This document shows, one piece after another, positions 30,549 through 38,890 of a stretch of 40,246 nt of DNA. The DNA comes from Prochlorococcus sp. AG-355-B23 (GTDB lineage: Bacteria; Cyanobacteriota; Cyanobacteriia; PCC-6307; Cyanobiaceae). The notes beneath the pieces were generated by a model, which was given only the letters and a program-made list of their open reading frames with translations, had not been told where the DNA came from and did not search any database. The stretch covers positions 1-40,246 of the forward strand of contig QCDJ01000011.1 in NCBI GenBank assembly GCA_003280935.1, read 5' to 3'. A program made the translations under genes and the position numbers. Position 1 is the stretch's first letter; every line of letters starts with the position of its first letter.

Positions 30549-32078
30549 ATGGAAAAGTACGATGTTGTAATAGTAGGTAGTGGAATAGGTGGATTGTGTT
30601 GTGGTTCGATTCTCGCTTTAGCAGGCAAAAAAGTACTTATATGTGAAGCTCATAGCCAGCCAGGAGGTGTTGCCCACAGTTTCAAAAGAAATGGTTACAC
30701 TTTCGAATCAGGTCCTTCGTTGTGGAGTGGAATAGGTAAATGGCCGACAACTAATCCCCTAGGGCAAATTCTTAAATTACTTGATGAAGAAGTTGAACTA
30801 TTTCAATACAAAGGTTGGCAAGTAATTGTCCCAGAAGGCGATTTTAATCTTGATGTGGGGGAAGAACCTTTTAAACAAACAATTAAAACTTTAAGAGGTG
30901 AGAAATCTGTTCAAGAATGGGAATCATTTATTTCCGGAATAAAACCTCTTAGCCAAATAATAAATGAAATACCTTTACTCTCATTTTCTCCCGAATCGAT
31001 AAATTTCTTAGATCTAATAAATTTAACCTCAAAATTTTTACCTAATATCAATCAAATACCAAAAATTAATAAAGGCTTTGGGAATTTAGTAAATAATCAT
31101 CTAGAGGATCCTTTTCTCAGAAATTGGGTTGATTTATTGAGCTTTTTGATAAGTGGTATGTCAATGCATGATACAAATACAGCTGCAATGGCTACTTTAT
31201 TTAACGAATGGTTTGAACCAAATTCATACCTTGAATACCCCAAAGGAGGTAGTGAATCTATCGTAAAAGCCTTAATTAATGGATTTAAAAAAAATGGAGG
31301 AGAATTAATTCTTTCTTCGAGAGTAAAGACAATTAACTTCAATAAAAATTTAGTTACAGGTATAACTCTTAATAATGGTTCTAGTTATAGTTGTGAATCT
31401 GTTGTTACGAATACTGATGTTTGGAATTTAAAAAAGTTAATTCCAAATGAAATTTCAAAAAGATGGAATACAAAAGTTTTGAACCCTAATAAATGTGATT
31501 CTTTCCTTCATATACATCTAGGTTTTGATGCTGATGGTCTTGAAAATTTGCCAATACATGCCATACATGTTGATGAGTGGGAAAAAGGTATAACCGCAGA
31601 AAGAAATATAGCTGTATTTTCAATCCCATCTGTTTTAGATAAAAATATGGCCCCTGAAGGGAAACATGTTCTTCATGGATATACTCCCGCAAATGAACCT
31701 TGGGAAATTTGGGAAAACCTAAATCCAAAGGAATTAGAATATAGAAATTTGAAAGAAGAAAGATGTTCAATATTCCTTAATGCAGTGCGAAAATTCATCC
31801 CTGATATAGATGAAAGGATTGATTTAAAGATGCTAGGAACCCCAATCACTCATAAAAAATTCACCAATACCTATTGCGGTAGTTACGGCCCTGCATTATC
31901 TGCAGCAAAAGGTCTTTTCCCAGGCTGCAAAACTCCAGTTAAAAATTTGTTTACTTGCGGTGCAAGTACATTTCCAGGTATTGGAATTCCTGCTGTTTCA
32001 GCAAGTGGCGCTTACGCAGCTGAAAAAATTATTGGTAAAAAAGAGTTTAAAACTCTTCTTAAGAAAATAAATTTATGA
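30549..32078 (+). CDS. Carotenoid-desaturase/isomerase-like FAD oxidoreductase
   Basis: A 509-residue CrtI/CrtH-type flavoprotein. The N-terminal dinucleotide fold has G10-x-G12-x-x-G15 (VVIVGSGIGGLCCGS), then CEAHSQPGGVAHSF, GYTFESGPSLWSG and the C-terminal GASTFPGIGIPAVSASGAYA typical of the family. Members act on carotenoid precursors or related polyenes. It is not an obvious match to canonical CrtH or CrtP, so the substrate is open. Full length, no signal peptide. Confidence 0.85.
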   Translation: MEKYDVVIVGSGIGGLCCGSILALAGKKVLICEAHSQPGGVAHSFKRNGYTFESGPSLWSGIGKWPTTNPLGQILKLLDEEVELFQYKGWQVIVPEGDFNLDVGEEPFKQTIKTLRGEKSVQEWESFISGIKPLSQIINEIPLLSFSPESINFLDLINLTSKFLPNINQIPKINKGFGNLVNNHLEDPFLRNWVDLLSFLISGMSMHDTNTAAMATLFNEWFEPNSYLEYPKGGSESIVKALINGFKKNGGELILSSRVKTINFNKNLVTGITLNNGSSYSCESVVTNTDVWNLKKLIPNEISKRWNTKVLNPNKCDSFLHIHLGFDADGLENLPIHAIHVDEWEKGITAERNIAVFSIPSVLDKNMAPEGKHVLHGYTPANEPWEIWENLNPKELEYRNLKEERCSIFLNAVRKFIPDIDERIDLKMLGTPITHKKFTNTYCGSYGPALSAAKGLFPGCKTPVKNLFTCGASTFPGIGIPAVSASGAYAAEKIIGKKEFKTLLKKINL

Positions 32079-32195
32079 ATCAAGTTATTTTTTATAACTC
32101 TACAAATACTTAGTTAAGAAATAAGAATAAAGAAAGCAAAAACGTTCAATAATGATAATCTTTATCTGAACATAAACTTAACTTATAGCTCTTAT

Positions 32196-32399
32196 ATGTT
32201 TTTCTTATCAATTCCTCAAGCCTGGCATTTAGTTGGCACTTGGTCAGAACAACTTCCAAACGAATCAAATCTTATAGGAATGGGCCAAACAGAATTAATG
32301 ATGACTTTGCATTCAATATTCGTTCCTCTCTTACTTGTAATTTCATATTACCTATTCAATAGACTTAACAAAAACGAATCAAAGAAAATTAAAGGATGA
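32196..32399 (+). CDS. Small membrane protein (67 aa)
   Basis: MFFLSIPQAWHLVGTWSEQL, then SIFVPLLLVISYYLFNRLNK: one membrane span and a basic tail. The well-formed AWHLVGTWSE region and good codon use favour a gene. Function unknown; 117 bp downstream of the oxidoreductase. Confidence 0.55.
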   Translation: MFFLSIPQAWHLVGTWSEQLPNESNLIGMGQTELMMTLHSIFVPLLLVISYYLFNRLNKNESKKIKG

Positions 32400-32410
32400 T
32401 CGTTTAAAGT

Positions 32411-32701
32411 TTATTTAGCTGAACTTCTTCTAACTACTTTTCTGCCTGTAGATGTATCAACTCCGCTTGAATCTTTAGTTTGTGAATTAGATTCAACATT
32501 ATCAACATCACTTTTATCCATTTCAGCGCAAACACCTACTACCATGGCAGCTTGCATTTGATCTGGTAAATCTCCAATAGTTAATAAGGCCTTTAAAACT
32601 AATTGAAGTCGAGTCTGCCGATCTATTTCAGGTCTTAGTTTTTTTACGGTATTCCAAAGTTCTTGGGTAACTTCTTTTAAAAGTTCTCGATCAACAGCCA
32701 A
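32411..32701 (-). CDS. Conserved hypothetical protein (96 aa)
   Basis: MAVDRELLKEVTQELWNTVK then LRPEIDRQTRLQLVLKALLT and a serine-rich tail (DSSGVDTSTGRKVVRRSS). Helical N-terminal domain followed by a disordered tail. A core picocyanobacterial protein type by appearance; function unknown. Confidence 0.65.
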   Translation of the reverse strand: MAVDRELLKEVTQELWNTVKKLRPEIDRQTRLQLVLKALLTIGDLPDQMQAAMVVGVCAEMDKSDVDNVESNSQTKDSSGVDTSTGRKVVRRSSAK

Positions 32702-32791
32702 ATTAAATCCTTCTTGTATTTCTACTAATCTAACAAAAAATTGGATCTCGTAAAATAATATTCAATAAAAAGATTGTTAGTTAATATTTTT

Positions 32792-32998
32792 CTATCCGAA
32801 TACGAGTTGCATTTGTTGGTGCAATTCATTCTTCTCTTGCAAAAGTTTATCTTTTTCAATCTTTTTTAGAATAAAAGTTCTATAAAATTTTTTTTGAATC
32901 TTTATTGGAGTATTTTCAAACTTTACATTTTTGCTTATTAGAGAATTCCACTCTTTTGAATTAAAAGGGGCATAAGGAGAAGATGAAATCACTTTCAT
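32792..32998 (-). CDS. Small basic hypothetical protein (68 aa)
   Basis: MKVISSSPYAPFNSKEWNSL then KKFYRTFILKKIEKDKLLQE: a basic helical protein. An 8-bp inverted repeat with GTAC half-sites lies 14 bp upstream of its start and might control it. No known family. Confidence 0.55.
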   Translation of the reverse strand: MKVISSSPYAPFNSKEWNSLISKNVKFENTPIKIQKKFYRTFILKKIEKDKLLQEKNELHQQMQLVFG

Positions 32999-33011
32999 GT
33001 CTTAACAATAC

Positions 33012-33035
33012 ATCTGTACCAATAGTAGTACAGAT
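33012..33035. promoter_or_regulatory. Inverted repeat with GTAC half-sites
   Basis: ATCTGTAC and GTACAGAT are perfect 8-bp reverse complements around caatagta. It lies in the leader of the 68-aa gene. The spacing (GTA-N10-TAC) is not the NtcA pattern. The adjoining AGTACAGATTTACT differs from the cyanobacterial LexA consensus at one position. Confidence 0.5.
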
Positions 33036-33299
33036 TTACTATTATGCAACAATTGGTCGACTTTTCTTAAATTTTAGAGTGTCTTTGAAAATGGATTGAT
33101 TTTTTTTATCTAATTTGTGGGAATTATAAGTTTGATAAATGAATAAAAGTATCATAAGTAACTTATTGATCCCTTTTTTTAGTGTCTTAAGACTTTTATT
33201 GCTTAAAAACCTCTTAAAATAGTTATTTTGTTGAAATTAACATTGACAAGATATATTTAGTAATCCTTCCTATAAAAAGAATAATCAATTGATCGCAAA

Positions 33300-33608
33300 A
33301 TGCTTCTTAGTAATTCAAAAAGACTAAAAATCCAAGGAATAATTAAAAGAATTGCTCAAGATAAATCAATTACATTAGAAGAAAGAATATATGTCGAGAA
33401 ATTTGCACACCATAACTCTACAATTTCTCTTTGGCTGAAAAAAGCTAACAGTTTTAGAAGGAATGGTACGAAAAATGATGGGGGGATTGATAACCTCTTA
33501 CAATCATTTGGGATAGATGGACTAGATAAAGAAAATCATTTCAACCCTAATGAAGATGATATATCGGATTGGTTTGGCGGTGCTCCTGGTTGGCTAAGGA
33601 GAAGCTAG
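33300..33608 (+). CDS. Conserved hypothetical protein (102 aa)
   Basis: It begins MLLSNSKRLKIQGIIKRIAQ, continues with KSITLEERIYVEKFAHHNST and ends with a DWFGGAPGWLRRS tail. Helical, soluble, with a glycine-tryptophan-rich end. A TTGACA box lies about 55 bp upstream. Function unknown. Confidence 0.65.
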   Translation: MLLSNSKRLKIQGIIKRIAQDKSITLEERIYVEKFAHHNSTISLWLKKANSFRRNGTKNDGGIDNLLQSFGIDGLDKENHFNPNEDDISDWFGGAPGWLRRS

Positions 33609-33881
33609 GTCCATTAATTATTCAATTTACCCAGGCTATCTTACACAAATATAAGCTCATAAAAGATATAAATGCCCAAAAAACCCATGGTATAAATTTA
33701 ATCGGAACTAAATATTTTTTTGAAAAGGTTTTCATATTTATTTTTCTTTTAGATTATTTCTTCCTTACAGTTTTTGAAAATAGGTTTAATTGCTCTATTT
33801 ATAAATTAAACAATATTCGAAACCTCAAAGATATTAAATCACTTTAAGTAGATAAAGATAATTAGCCTTAATCTTCACAAT

Positions 33882-34022
33882 CTAAGCAACTTTATTTTCA
33901 ATGTTCTTTGAAAAATTTACTATTTTTGCCTCATCATGGTCTGAATCATTCCAAAATTTTATAAGTCTTTCTAATTCATCAATCCTTTTTTTGGCATTTG
34001 CAATTTTTTCAGTATTTGTCAT
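33882..34022 (-). CDS. Small coiled-coil hypothetical protein (46 aa)
   Basis: MTNTEKIANAKKRIDELERL then IKFWNDSDHDEAKIVNFS: a single long amphipathic helix. Start and stop are clean. Function unknown. Confidence 0.5.
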   Translation of the reverse strand: MTNTEKIANAKKRIDELERLIKFWNDSDHDEAKIVNFSKNIENKVA

Positions 34023-34177
34023 ATAAAATTTTTATCTATCCAATTAATGCATGAAAAAAAAATATTTCAATGGAAGTAACAATTTTTAGACTATAAATAT
34101 TAATTTTTGATTAATTACTTCAATACATCATAGTCCTCGAGCGGCTGAGTAATTATACTTAAAGAAAAACTAAATCC

Positions 34178-34687
34178 ATGAAGAAATTAAATTCTTTGAT
34201 TTTGAATAGCACAGTTAACTTCTTAGACTTCATATACTCTAGTAGATCTTTACAAAGATTTTGGGTTTTAGAAGTTATAGCTAGATCACCTTATTTTGCA
34301 TTTCTTTCTGTTCTTCATTTTAAAGAATCCCTAGGAATTAAAAATGAAAAAACAATGATTTTAATGAAAGAACATTTTTATCAAGCTATTAACGAAACTG
34401 AGCATCTTAAAGAAATGGAGAAAAGAGGAGGTGATAGGTTCTGGATTGATAGATTTTTTGCGAGACATCTTGTTCTTGTCTATTACTGGATCATGGTTTT
34501 TTATTATTTCCTCTCTCCAGCTAATGCTTATGATGTAAACATAAAAATCGAAGAACATGCATTTGAAACTTATTCCAAATATTTAATAGATAATCCAAAT
34601 GATCAAAAAATAAAAGAAATTGCTCAAGATGAATTAAATCATGTCCAAGAACTTAACGAAGCTTTGTCAATGCTTACAACAGTTTAG
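34178..34687 (+). CDS. ptox: Plastoquinol terminal oxidase (PTOX, alternative-oxidase family)
   Basis: A 169-residue di-iron protein on the thylakoid or cytoplasmic membrane. The iron ligands are visible in order: E32 in VLEVIARSPYF, E73 and H76 in NETEHL, E125/E126 in IEEHAFETY, and E152 and H155 in DELNHV. The WIMVFYYFLSP region is an interfacial helix. It oxidises plastoquinol with oxygen, giving a safety valve for excess light. The short length is typical of cyanobacterial forms. Next to an NdhF-like fragment, another quinone-linked protein. Confidence 0.9.
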   Translation: MKKLNSLILNSTVNFLDFIYSSRSLQRFWVLEVIARSPYFAFLSVLHFKESLGIKNEKTMILMKEHFYQAINETEHLKEMEKRGGDRFWIDRFFARHLVLVYYWIMVFYYFLSPANAYDVNIKIEEHAFETYSKYLIDNPNDQKIKEIAQDELNHVQELNEALSMLTTV

Positions 34688-35118
34688 ATTAGTGCTGAGA
34701 AATCTATCAGCAATATTGAGAGTATCATCGAAGAAGAAATTAATCCTAGGCTGATCATTAATGAGACGTAACCTTTTTTTCTAGGCAATTTATAAAAAGA
34801 TATTCCAATAATTAATATCATTATTAATGAGAAAAAAATTATAATTTTTTCATTTACTAAATTGAGATGTATTACTAAATTTTTTTCTTCAAAAAATTTG
34901 AGAAATTCTGATAAAACTAATTCTTCTTCTATTTTCTTAAAATAGTCAAATAAGCTTATAAAAGCAGAACTTAATAAAGATAATGCAACCAGTGCAGTAA
35001 CTGGTTTTGTTAACCTGTTAAGTGTTCTTTTAAAACTTGCCAATAAAATAAGAATAAAAAAAGAGGTTACTAAAGGTATTAAAGGTATAAGAGTTGTTGA
35101 ATTTATGAAATTTCCCAC
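34684..35118 (-). CDS. NdhF-like N-terminal membrane fragment (144 aa)
   Basis: About four hydrophobic segments. The N-terminal LIPLIPLVTSFFILILLASF and NRLTKPVTALVALSLL resemble the start of NADH/NAD(P)H dehydrogenase subunit 5 (NdhF, usually over 600 residues). Only this portion exists and the rest is absent in the window. It overlaps the PTOX 3' end by four bases on the opposite strand. It may be a truncated paralog with a separate role or a remnant. Confidence 0.55.
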   Translation of the reverse strand: MGNFINSTTLIPLIPLVTSFFILILLASFKRTLNRLTKPVTALVALSLLSSAFISLFDYFKKIEEELVLSEFLKFFEEKNLVIHLNLVNEKIIIFFSLIMILIIGISFYKLPRKKGYVSLMISLGLISSSMILSILLIDFSALI

Positions 35119-35265
35119 GGAAAAAATATGTATCTAACTTAAAATTTTATATTATTTCGACGCGTTATTTTATTAAATAAGATTTTTTAAAATCTAGAAT
35201 GTAATTAGTACCTATTGCATTCTGTGTAAATTGATACCAAAATTATATTAGTATTGAAAAATAAA

Positions 35266-35367
35266 ATGTTAGCCATTTCTGAAATTATTATTGCAAGTGC
35301 TATCTTCCTAGGAATTGTATATTGGGAAGTTAAATTCCTATATACCAAAACTACTGTGGCGAAATAA
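35266..35367 (+). CDS. Membrane mini-protein (33 aa)
   Basis: MLAISEIIIASAIFLGIVYW then KFLYTKTTVAK. One membrane helix and a basic tail; the size of photosystem or cytochrome mini-subunits, but no specific match. Function unknown. Confidence 0.5.
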   Translation: MLAISEIIIASAIFLGIVYWEVKFLYTKTTVAK

Positions 35368-35483
35368 ATTCACTCAAAACAGGGAAATTAAAAGCGTAGA
35401 AAATTTAAAAAAAATTTAAGAATTTAAGTTGACAAAAAAAGCTCTAAATATGAGAGAATAAACACAATTATTCAGTCCCTCTA

Positions 35484-35621
35484 ATGAGCGAAGTCCAAAA
35501 TCCTAATAATAACTCAACTCAGCAGCAGCAGCAGCAGCAGCAACAATCCTATTCAGACAGCAAAATTAACTCTGCTGAGAGCGAGAGACTTTATCTTGAG
35601 ATGAAAGAAGCTTGGCTTTAA
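35484..35621 (+). CDS. Poly-glutamine mini-protein (45 aa)
   Basis: MSEVQNPNNNST is followed by nine glutamines, seven coded by consecutive CAG and two by CAA, then SYSDSKINSAESERLYLEMK and EAWL. A CAG tract is unusual in such AT-rich DNA. It may be variable in length between strains. A TTGACA box is about 55 bp upstream. Function unknown. Confidence 0.6.
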   Translation: MSEVQNPNNNSTQQQQQQQQQSYSDSKINSAESERLYLEMKEAWL

Positions 35622-35734
35622 ATTTAATTCGTGCTTGAAATAATATTTCTATAAATTTTTTTTTAATTTTGAAGTAATCAATACTTTTTTATTTTCTATA
35701 CCCTTTAAATTTTATTTAACCGCTAGGGTAACTT

Positions 35735-35866
35735 TTGAGAAAACTAAAGCAGTTAGAAAAAATTAACGGAAGGCTCGCAATGGGAGGGTTGATATATTTA
35801 GTTTTTACAAAACTAGTTTCCAACCGTGCCGACATATTAGACCAGCTTAAATCTTATTTAATTTAA
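35735..35866 (+). CDS. High-light-inducible-like mini-protein (43 aa), TTG start
   Basis: MRKLKQLEKINGRLAMGGLI shows the E-x-x-N-G-R-x-A-M motif of the Hli/CAB family (E8, N11, R13), then a membrane helix and an ILDQLKSYLI tail. Hli proteins bind chlorophyll and carotenoid for photoprotection in the thylakoid. It is shorter than usual and has no ATG start, so it may be diverged or degraded. Confidence 0.6.
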   Translation: MRKLKQLEKINGRLAMGGLIYLVFTKLVSNRADILDQLKSYLI

Positions 35867-35887
35867 TAAATGAATTAGAAGTATTTA

Positions 35888-35980
35888 TTATCCAGGAATA
35901 TTTCGTTCTATATAAGCATCAGTTAAAGCTAAAATTAACCCCAATAATGTTGAAAATATAGCAATTTCAGTTGATTCCAT
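35888..35980 (-). CDS. Membrane mini-protein (30 aa)
   Basis: MESTEIAIFSTLLGLILALT then DAYIERNIPG. One hydrophobic helix. The size suits photosystem mini-subunits, but the sequence does not match one I know. Function unknown. Confidence 0.45.
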   Translation of the reverse strand: MESTEIAIFSTLLGLILALTDAYIERNIPG

Positions 35981-36036
35981 TTTATTTTTGAATTACCCCT
36001 AGTTTGCTAAATAATTCAAAGTTAAGCAACAAAACT

Positions 36037-36073
36037 AATAACTTACTATAGTACGTATATACTATTAGTTATT
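36037..36073. promoter_or_regulatory. Nested palindrome next to the DUF3104 start
   Basis: AATAACT/AGTTATT (36037-36043 and 36067-36073) encloses ATAGTA/TACTAT around cgtata. It ends four bases before the GTG start at 36078. The central AGTACGTATATACT differs from the cyanobacterial LexA consensus (RGTACNNNDGTWCB) at one position. Confidence 0.5.
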
Positions 36074-36077
36074 TATT

Positions 36078-36326
36078 GTGAGCTCAGCAACTCCTGAGTT
36101 TCTTTTCGTTAGGCCTGGTGATTATGTCGCAATTAAAAAAGAAAATTGCGAAGATACTAAGGAAAAGAATGAAAATTATTGGGTCGGTCAAGTTATCGAC
36201 TGTATTGGAGGAGCTAGAAATCCAAATTCATGGACCTTGTTTCAAGTTGCCAATATTGACAATGGAGAGATCACTATAATCAACGCCGATATTGTAGAAA
36301 AAATCTTGAAACCTTCTGGAAGTTAA
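36078..36326 (+). CDS. DUF3104 family protein (82 aa), GTG start
   Basis: It begins MSSATPEFLFVRPGDYVAIK, with NYWVGQVIDCIGGARNPNSW and FQVANIDNGEITIINADIVE. This matches DUF3104, a small beta-rich family of marine cyanobacteria with no known function. Soluble. A nested palindrome just upstream may control it. Confidence 0.75.
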   Translation: MSSATPEFLFVRPGDYVAIKKENCEDTKEKNENYWVGQVIDCIGGARNPNSWTLFQVANIDNGEITIINADIVEKILKPSGS

Positions 36327-36388
36327 TCTTAATCAAACAAACTTCTTTCAGTATTACAAAAAAGGGAAAATGAACGTTTTAAAGGAAA

Positions 36389-37279
36389 TCATCCCAGTTC
36401 CAAGCAGGCAAGTCCATATACTTGATTCATAGGGCAGGGAGGTTGCATACCTTTATACATTCTGTAAGTTTTTGATATCTCCTCAAATCCCAAACTTGAT
36501 AAAAGATAATTTGCATAAGGGTTCAGATTAGAGCAATCCAAAAAGATTTGTGCATCTAAATCACCAACTAACTCCCTTATTAATAATTCAGCAAGTGGTG
36601 GAGTATCCGCTAAAAGTGGGCCAATTCTCCAGCCTTGCTCATTATCCTCCAATACACAAGGTCTTATCCTGCCAAATCCATGGCACATCCCATTATTATC
36701 GACAATTGCACTGACATTACCATGAGAATTTTTCAACCAATCATTTAGAAAATGTGGTCTGGGACTAGGTTCTCTTTGATCATCATAAATTAAGACTGCT
36801 TCAGAAGAAATTTTATTACCCGGGACAACTTTAAAAGAATGAAATTGATCTTTATAGAAATTTCTCAATGGCAAATCTTGAGAACCATTTAATTTCCATC
36901 GATTTGTAACGGAAGATTTTCTAAACCCCCACTTTGCGTAATCATTTAATCTATCTGGGGCAGCCTCAAGACCAATACAATCAACATTTTTCAAATATTC
37001 GAGGGCATGTTTCCATAATCTCACTCCATATCCATTATTCCGGAATTCTTTTTTAACGATAAATAAACCTAGAAAACTATACGAGGAATTATATTTTATG
37101 CACGCAATAGAGCCTATGGGATTATTGTCTAGGCAAGCTACCCATACCCCTTGTTTATCTGTATTTCTATAAATTGATAAATCATCCAATCCAGGAGAAA
37201 ATCCTTCTAACCTTGCCCAGTTTGTGACTTCTGGTATTTCATTTATAGATATCAATCTAATTGAAAAATTTTCCCTCAT
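36389..37279 (-). CDS. GNAT-family N-acetyltransferase, two-domain (YitH-like)
   Basis: A 296-residue protein. The N-terminal GNAT domain has the acetyl-CoA segment VKKEFRNNGYGVRLWKHALE. A second acetyltransferase-18-type domain follows (SSEAVLIYDDQREPS onward, with QGWRIGPLLADTPPLAELLI). Such proteins acetylate small molecules or proteins; substrate unknown. Cytosolic, full length. Confidence 0.85.
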   Translation of the reverse strand: MRENFSIRLISINEIPEVTNWARLEGFSPGLDDLSIYRNTDKQGVWVACLDNNPIGSIACIKYNSSYSFLGLFIVKKEFRNNGYGVRLWKHALEYLKNVDCIGLEAAPDRLNDYAKWGFRKSSVTNRWKLNGSQDLPLRNFYKDQFHSFKVVPGNKISSEAVLIYDDQREPSPRPHFLNDWLKNSHGNVSAIVDNNGMCHGFGRIRPCVLEDNEQGWRIGPLLADTPPLAELLIRELVGDLDAQIFLDCSNLNPYANYLLSSLGFEEISKTYRMYKGMQPPCPMNQVYGLACLELG

Positions 37280-37435
37280 AGAAATATACTAACCAAGAAA
37301 AATTTGAATTTTTAATAGCAATATTAATAAATTTGATTAATTCTCCTAAATCATTCGCTTTGATTGAACTGCCTAAAAACCTTAGTTATTTACAATTTAT
37401 CCTCTGATATATTTAATACTATTCAAAGGTAAAAA

Positions 37436-38827
37436 ATGAAAATTTCTGATAAATTTCATTTAGAAGACATCTATAAATTAAAAAATACAGTTCTCACTGG
37501 TAAAACTGAAGATATAAAATGGCGAATCCATCATATCAATATAGTTTCTAAACTTTTGGATGAAAATAAAAAAGAGATAATTAAATCACTTTTTGTTGAT
37601 CTCGGCAAATCTGAAATTGAAGGGCTTTCAGAAATACTTTTAGTGAAAGAAGAAATTTCACTTATAAAAAAGAAACTCAATTCTTGGATGCGACCAAAAA
37701 AGATTGATACACCTTTTTATCTTTTTCCATCATCCTCCAAAGTTATTTATGAACCTCTTGGGTGTGTCTTAATTCTTGGTCCTTATAATTACCCATTACT
37801 TTATATTTTAAAGCCATTGGTAAATATTTTCTCAGCAGGAAATACTGCAGTTATAAAACCATCAGAGAAATGTCCTGCGACCTCAAAACTTATTAAAAAG
37901 CTTACTTCCAAATATTTCCGTAAAGATGTCCTAATGACAGTAGAGGGTGATAATAAACAATCCATAAAATTAATTAAACAAAATTTTGACCACATTTTTT
38001 TTACAGGAAGTACTGAAACTGGAAAATCTATAATGAAATTAGCTTCAAAAAACTTAACTCCATTAACTCTTGAGTTAAGCGGAACAAATCCTGTAATTGT
38101 TTTCAAGAATGCAAATTTAGAAGTGGCTGCAAAAAGAATTGTTTGGGGTAAATTTTTTAATTCTGGTCAATCCTGCATGGCTCCGAATCATATCTTTGTA
38201 GATAAAGGAATTGAAAATATTTTTATAGAAAAATTAAAAAAATACATAGTAAGTTTTTACGGAGATAATCCAATTATTTCCGAAAACCTATCAAAATTGG
38301 AGGAAAAACAATTTACATCAACTGTAGAAATTCTCAAACAATATGAAAAAGAAAAAAGAATTTTATTTGGGGGGACTTTTAGTAAAAAAAAGTTGAAAAT
38401 ATCTCCTACAATTTTGAGAACTAAATTAAATGAAACAGATATTTTGCAGAAAGAATTATTCAGTTCACTACTTCCTATAGTTGGAATTAATGATAAAGAA
38501 TCAGCTTTAAAACAGATTAGTCAAACATCAAAACCCTTAGCAATCTACTTATTTGGAGGCAATAAAAAAATCCATAATCATATTTCAAAAGTAACCAGCT
38601 CTGGAACAATTTGTATAAATGATGTTATGTTGCCAGTCCTTATTCCAAATTTACCCTTTGGAGGCGTTGGGCAAAGTGGTATTGGTAAATTTCATGGAGA
38701 AGAAGGTTTTCGAAATTTTTCAAATCAAAAATCTATTACTTTTAAAGGTTTTTTATTTGATTCAAATCTGCGGTATCCCCCCTATGAAAGAGTAAAGAAA
38801 TTTTTAAAGTTTATTTTTCAGGTTTAA
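37436..38827 (+). CDS. Aldehyde dehydrogenase (class 3-like)
   Basis: A 463-residue NAD(P)-dependent enzyme. The family marks are the VLILGPYNYP strand, GSTETGKSI (191-199), the general-base glutamate in TLELSG (E213) and the catalytic cysteine in NSGQSCMAP (C247). The N-terminus and the C-terminal FGGVGQSGIGKFHGEEGF are typical of fatty-aldehyde dehydrogenases. In cyanobacteria such enzymes oxidise long-chain aldehydes to fatty acids. Here the C-terminus has a short basic tail. Followed closely by the LysM gene. Confidence 0.92.
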   Translation: MKISDKFHLEDIYKLKNTVLTGKTEDIKWRIHHINIVSKLLDENKKEIIKSLFVDLGKSEIEGLSEILLVKEEISLIKKKLNSWMRPKKIDTPFYLFPSSSKVIYEPLGCVLILGPYNYPLLYILKPLVNIFSAGNTAVIKPSEKCPATSKLIKKLTSKYFRKDVLMTVEGDNKQSIKLIKQNFDHIFFTGSTETGKSIMKLASKNLTPLTLELSGTNPVIVFKNANLEVAAKRIVWGKFFNSGQSCMAPNHIFVDKGIENIFIEKLKKYIVSFYGDNPIISENLSKLEEKQFTSTVEILKQYEKEKRILFGGTFSKKKLKISPTILRTKLNETDILQKELFSSLLPIVGINDKESALKQISQTSKPLAIYLFGGNKKIHNHISKVTSSGTICINDVMLPVLIPNLPFGGVGQSGIGKFHGEEGFRNFSNQKSITFKGFLFDSNLRYPPYERVKKFLKFIFQV

Positions 38828-38890
38828 ATTACTTAAATTGTTTTCAAAAACCTAGCGATTTTAAATTTAAAGATTATCTTTAAATAAATA

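Noticed and set aside
31486..31770. Minus-strand frame within the carotenoid-desaturase-like gene
   Set aside because: Shadow of a clear full-length flavoprotein gene.
33569..33847. 92-codon frame overlapping the end of the 102-aa gene
   Set aside because: Its start lies inside the conserved DWFGGAPGW end of the upstream gene, and the remainder has no usable start and low-complexity composition.
34130..34160. CCTCGAGCGG segment as a tRNA or integration site
   Set aside because: Only a short GC-rich palindrome (CTCGAG); no tRNA arm could be built.
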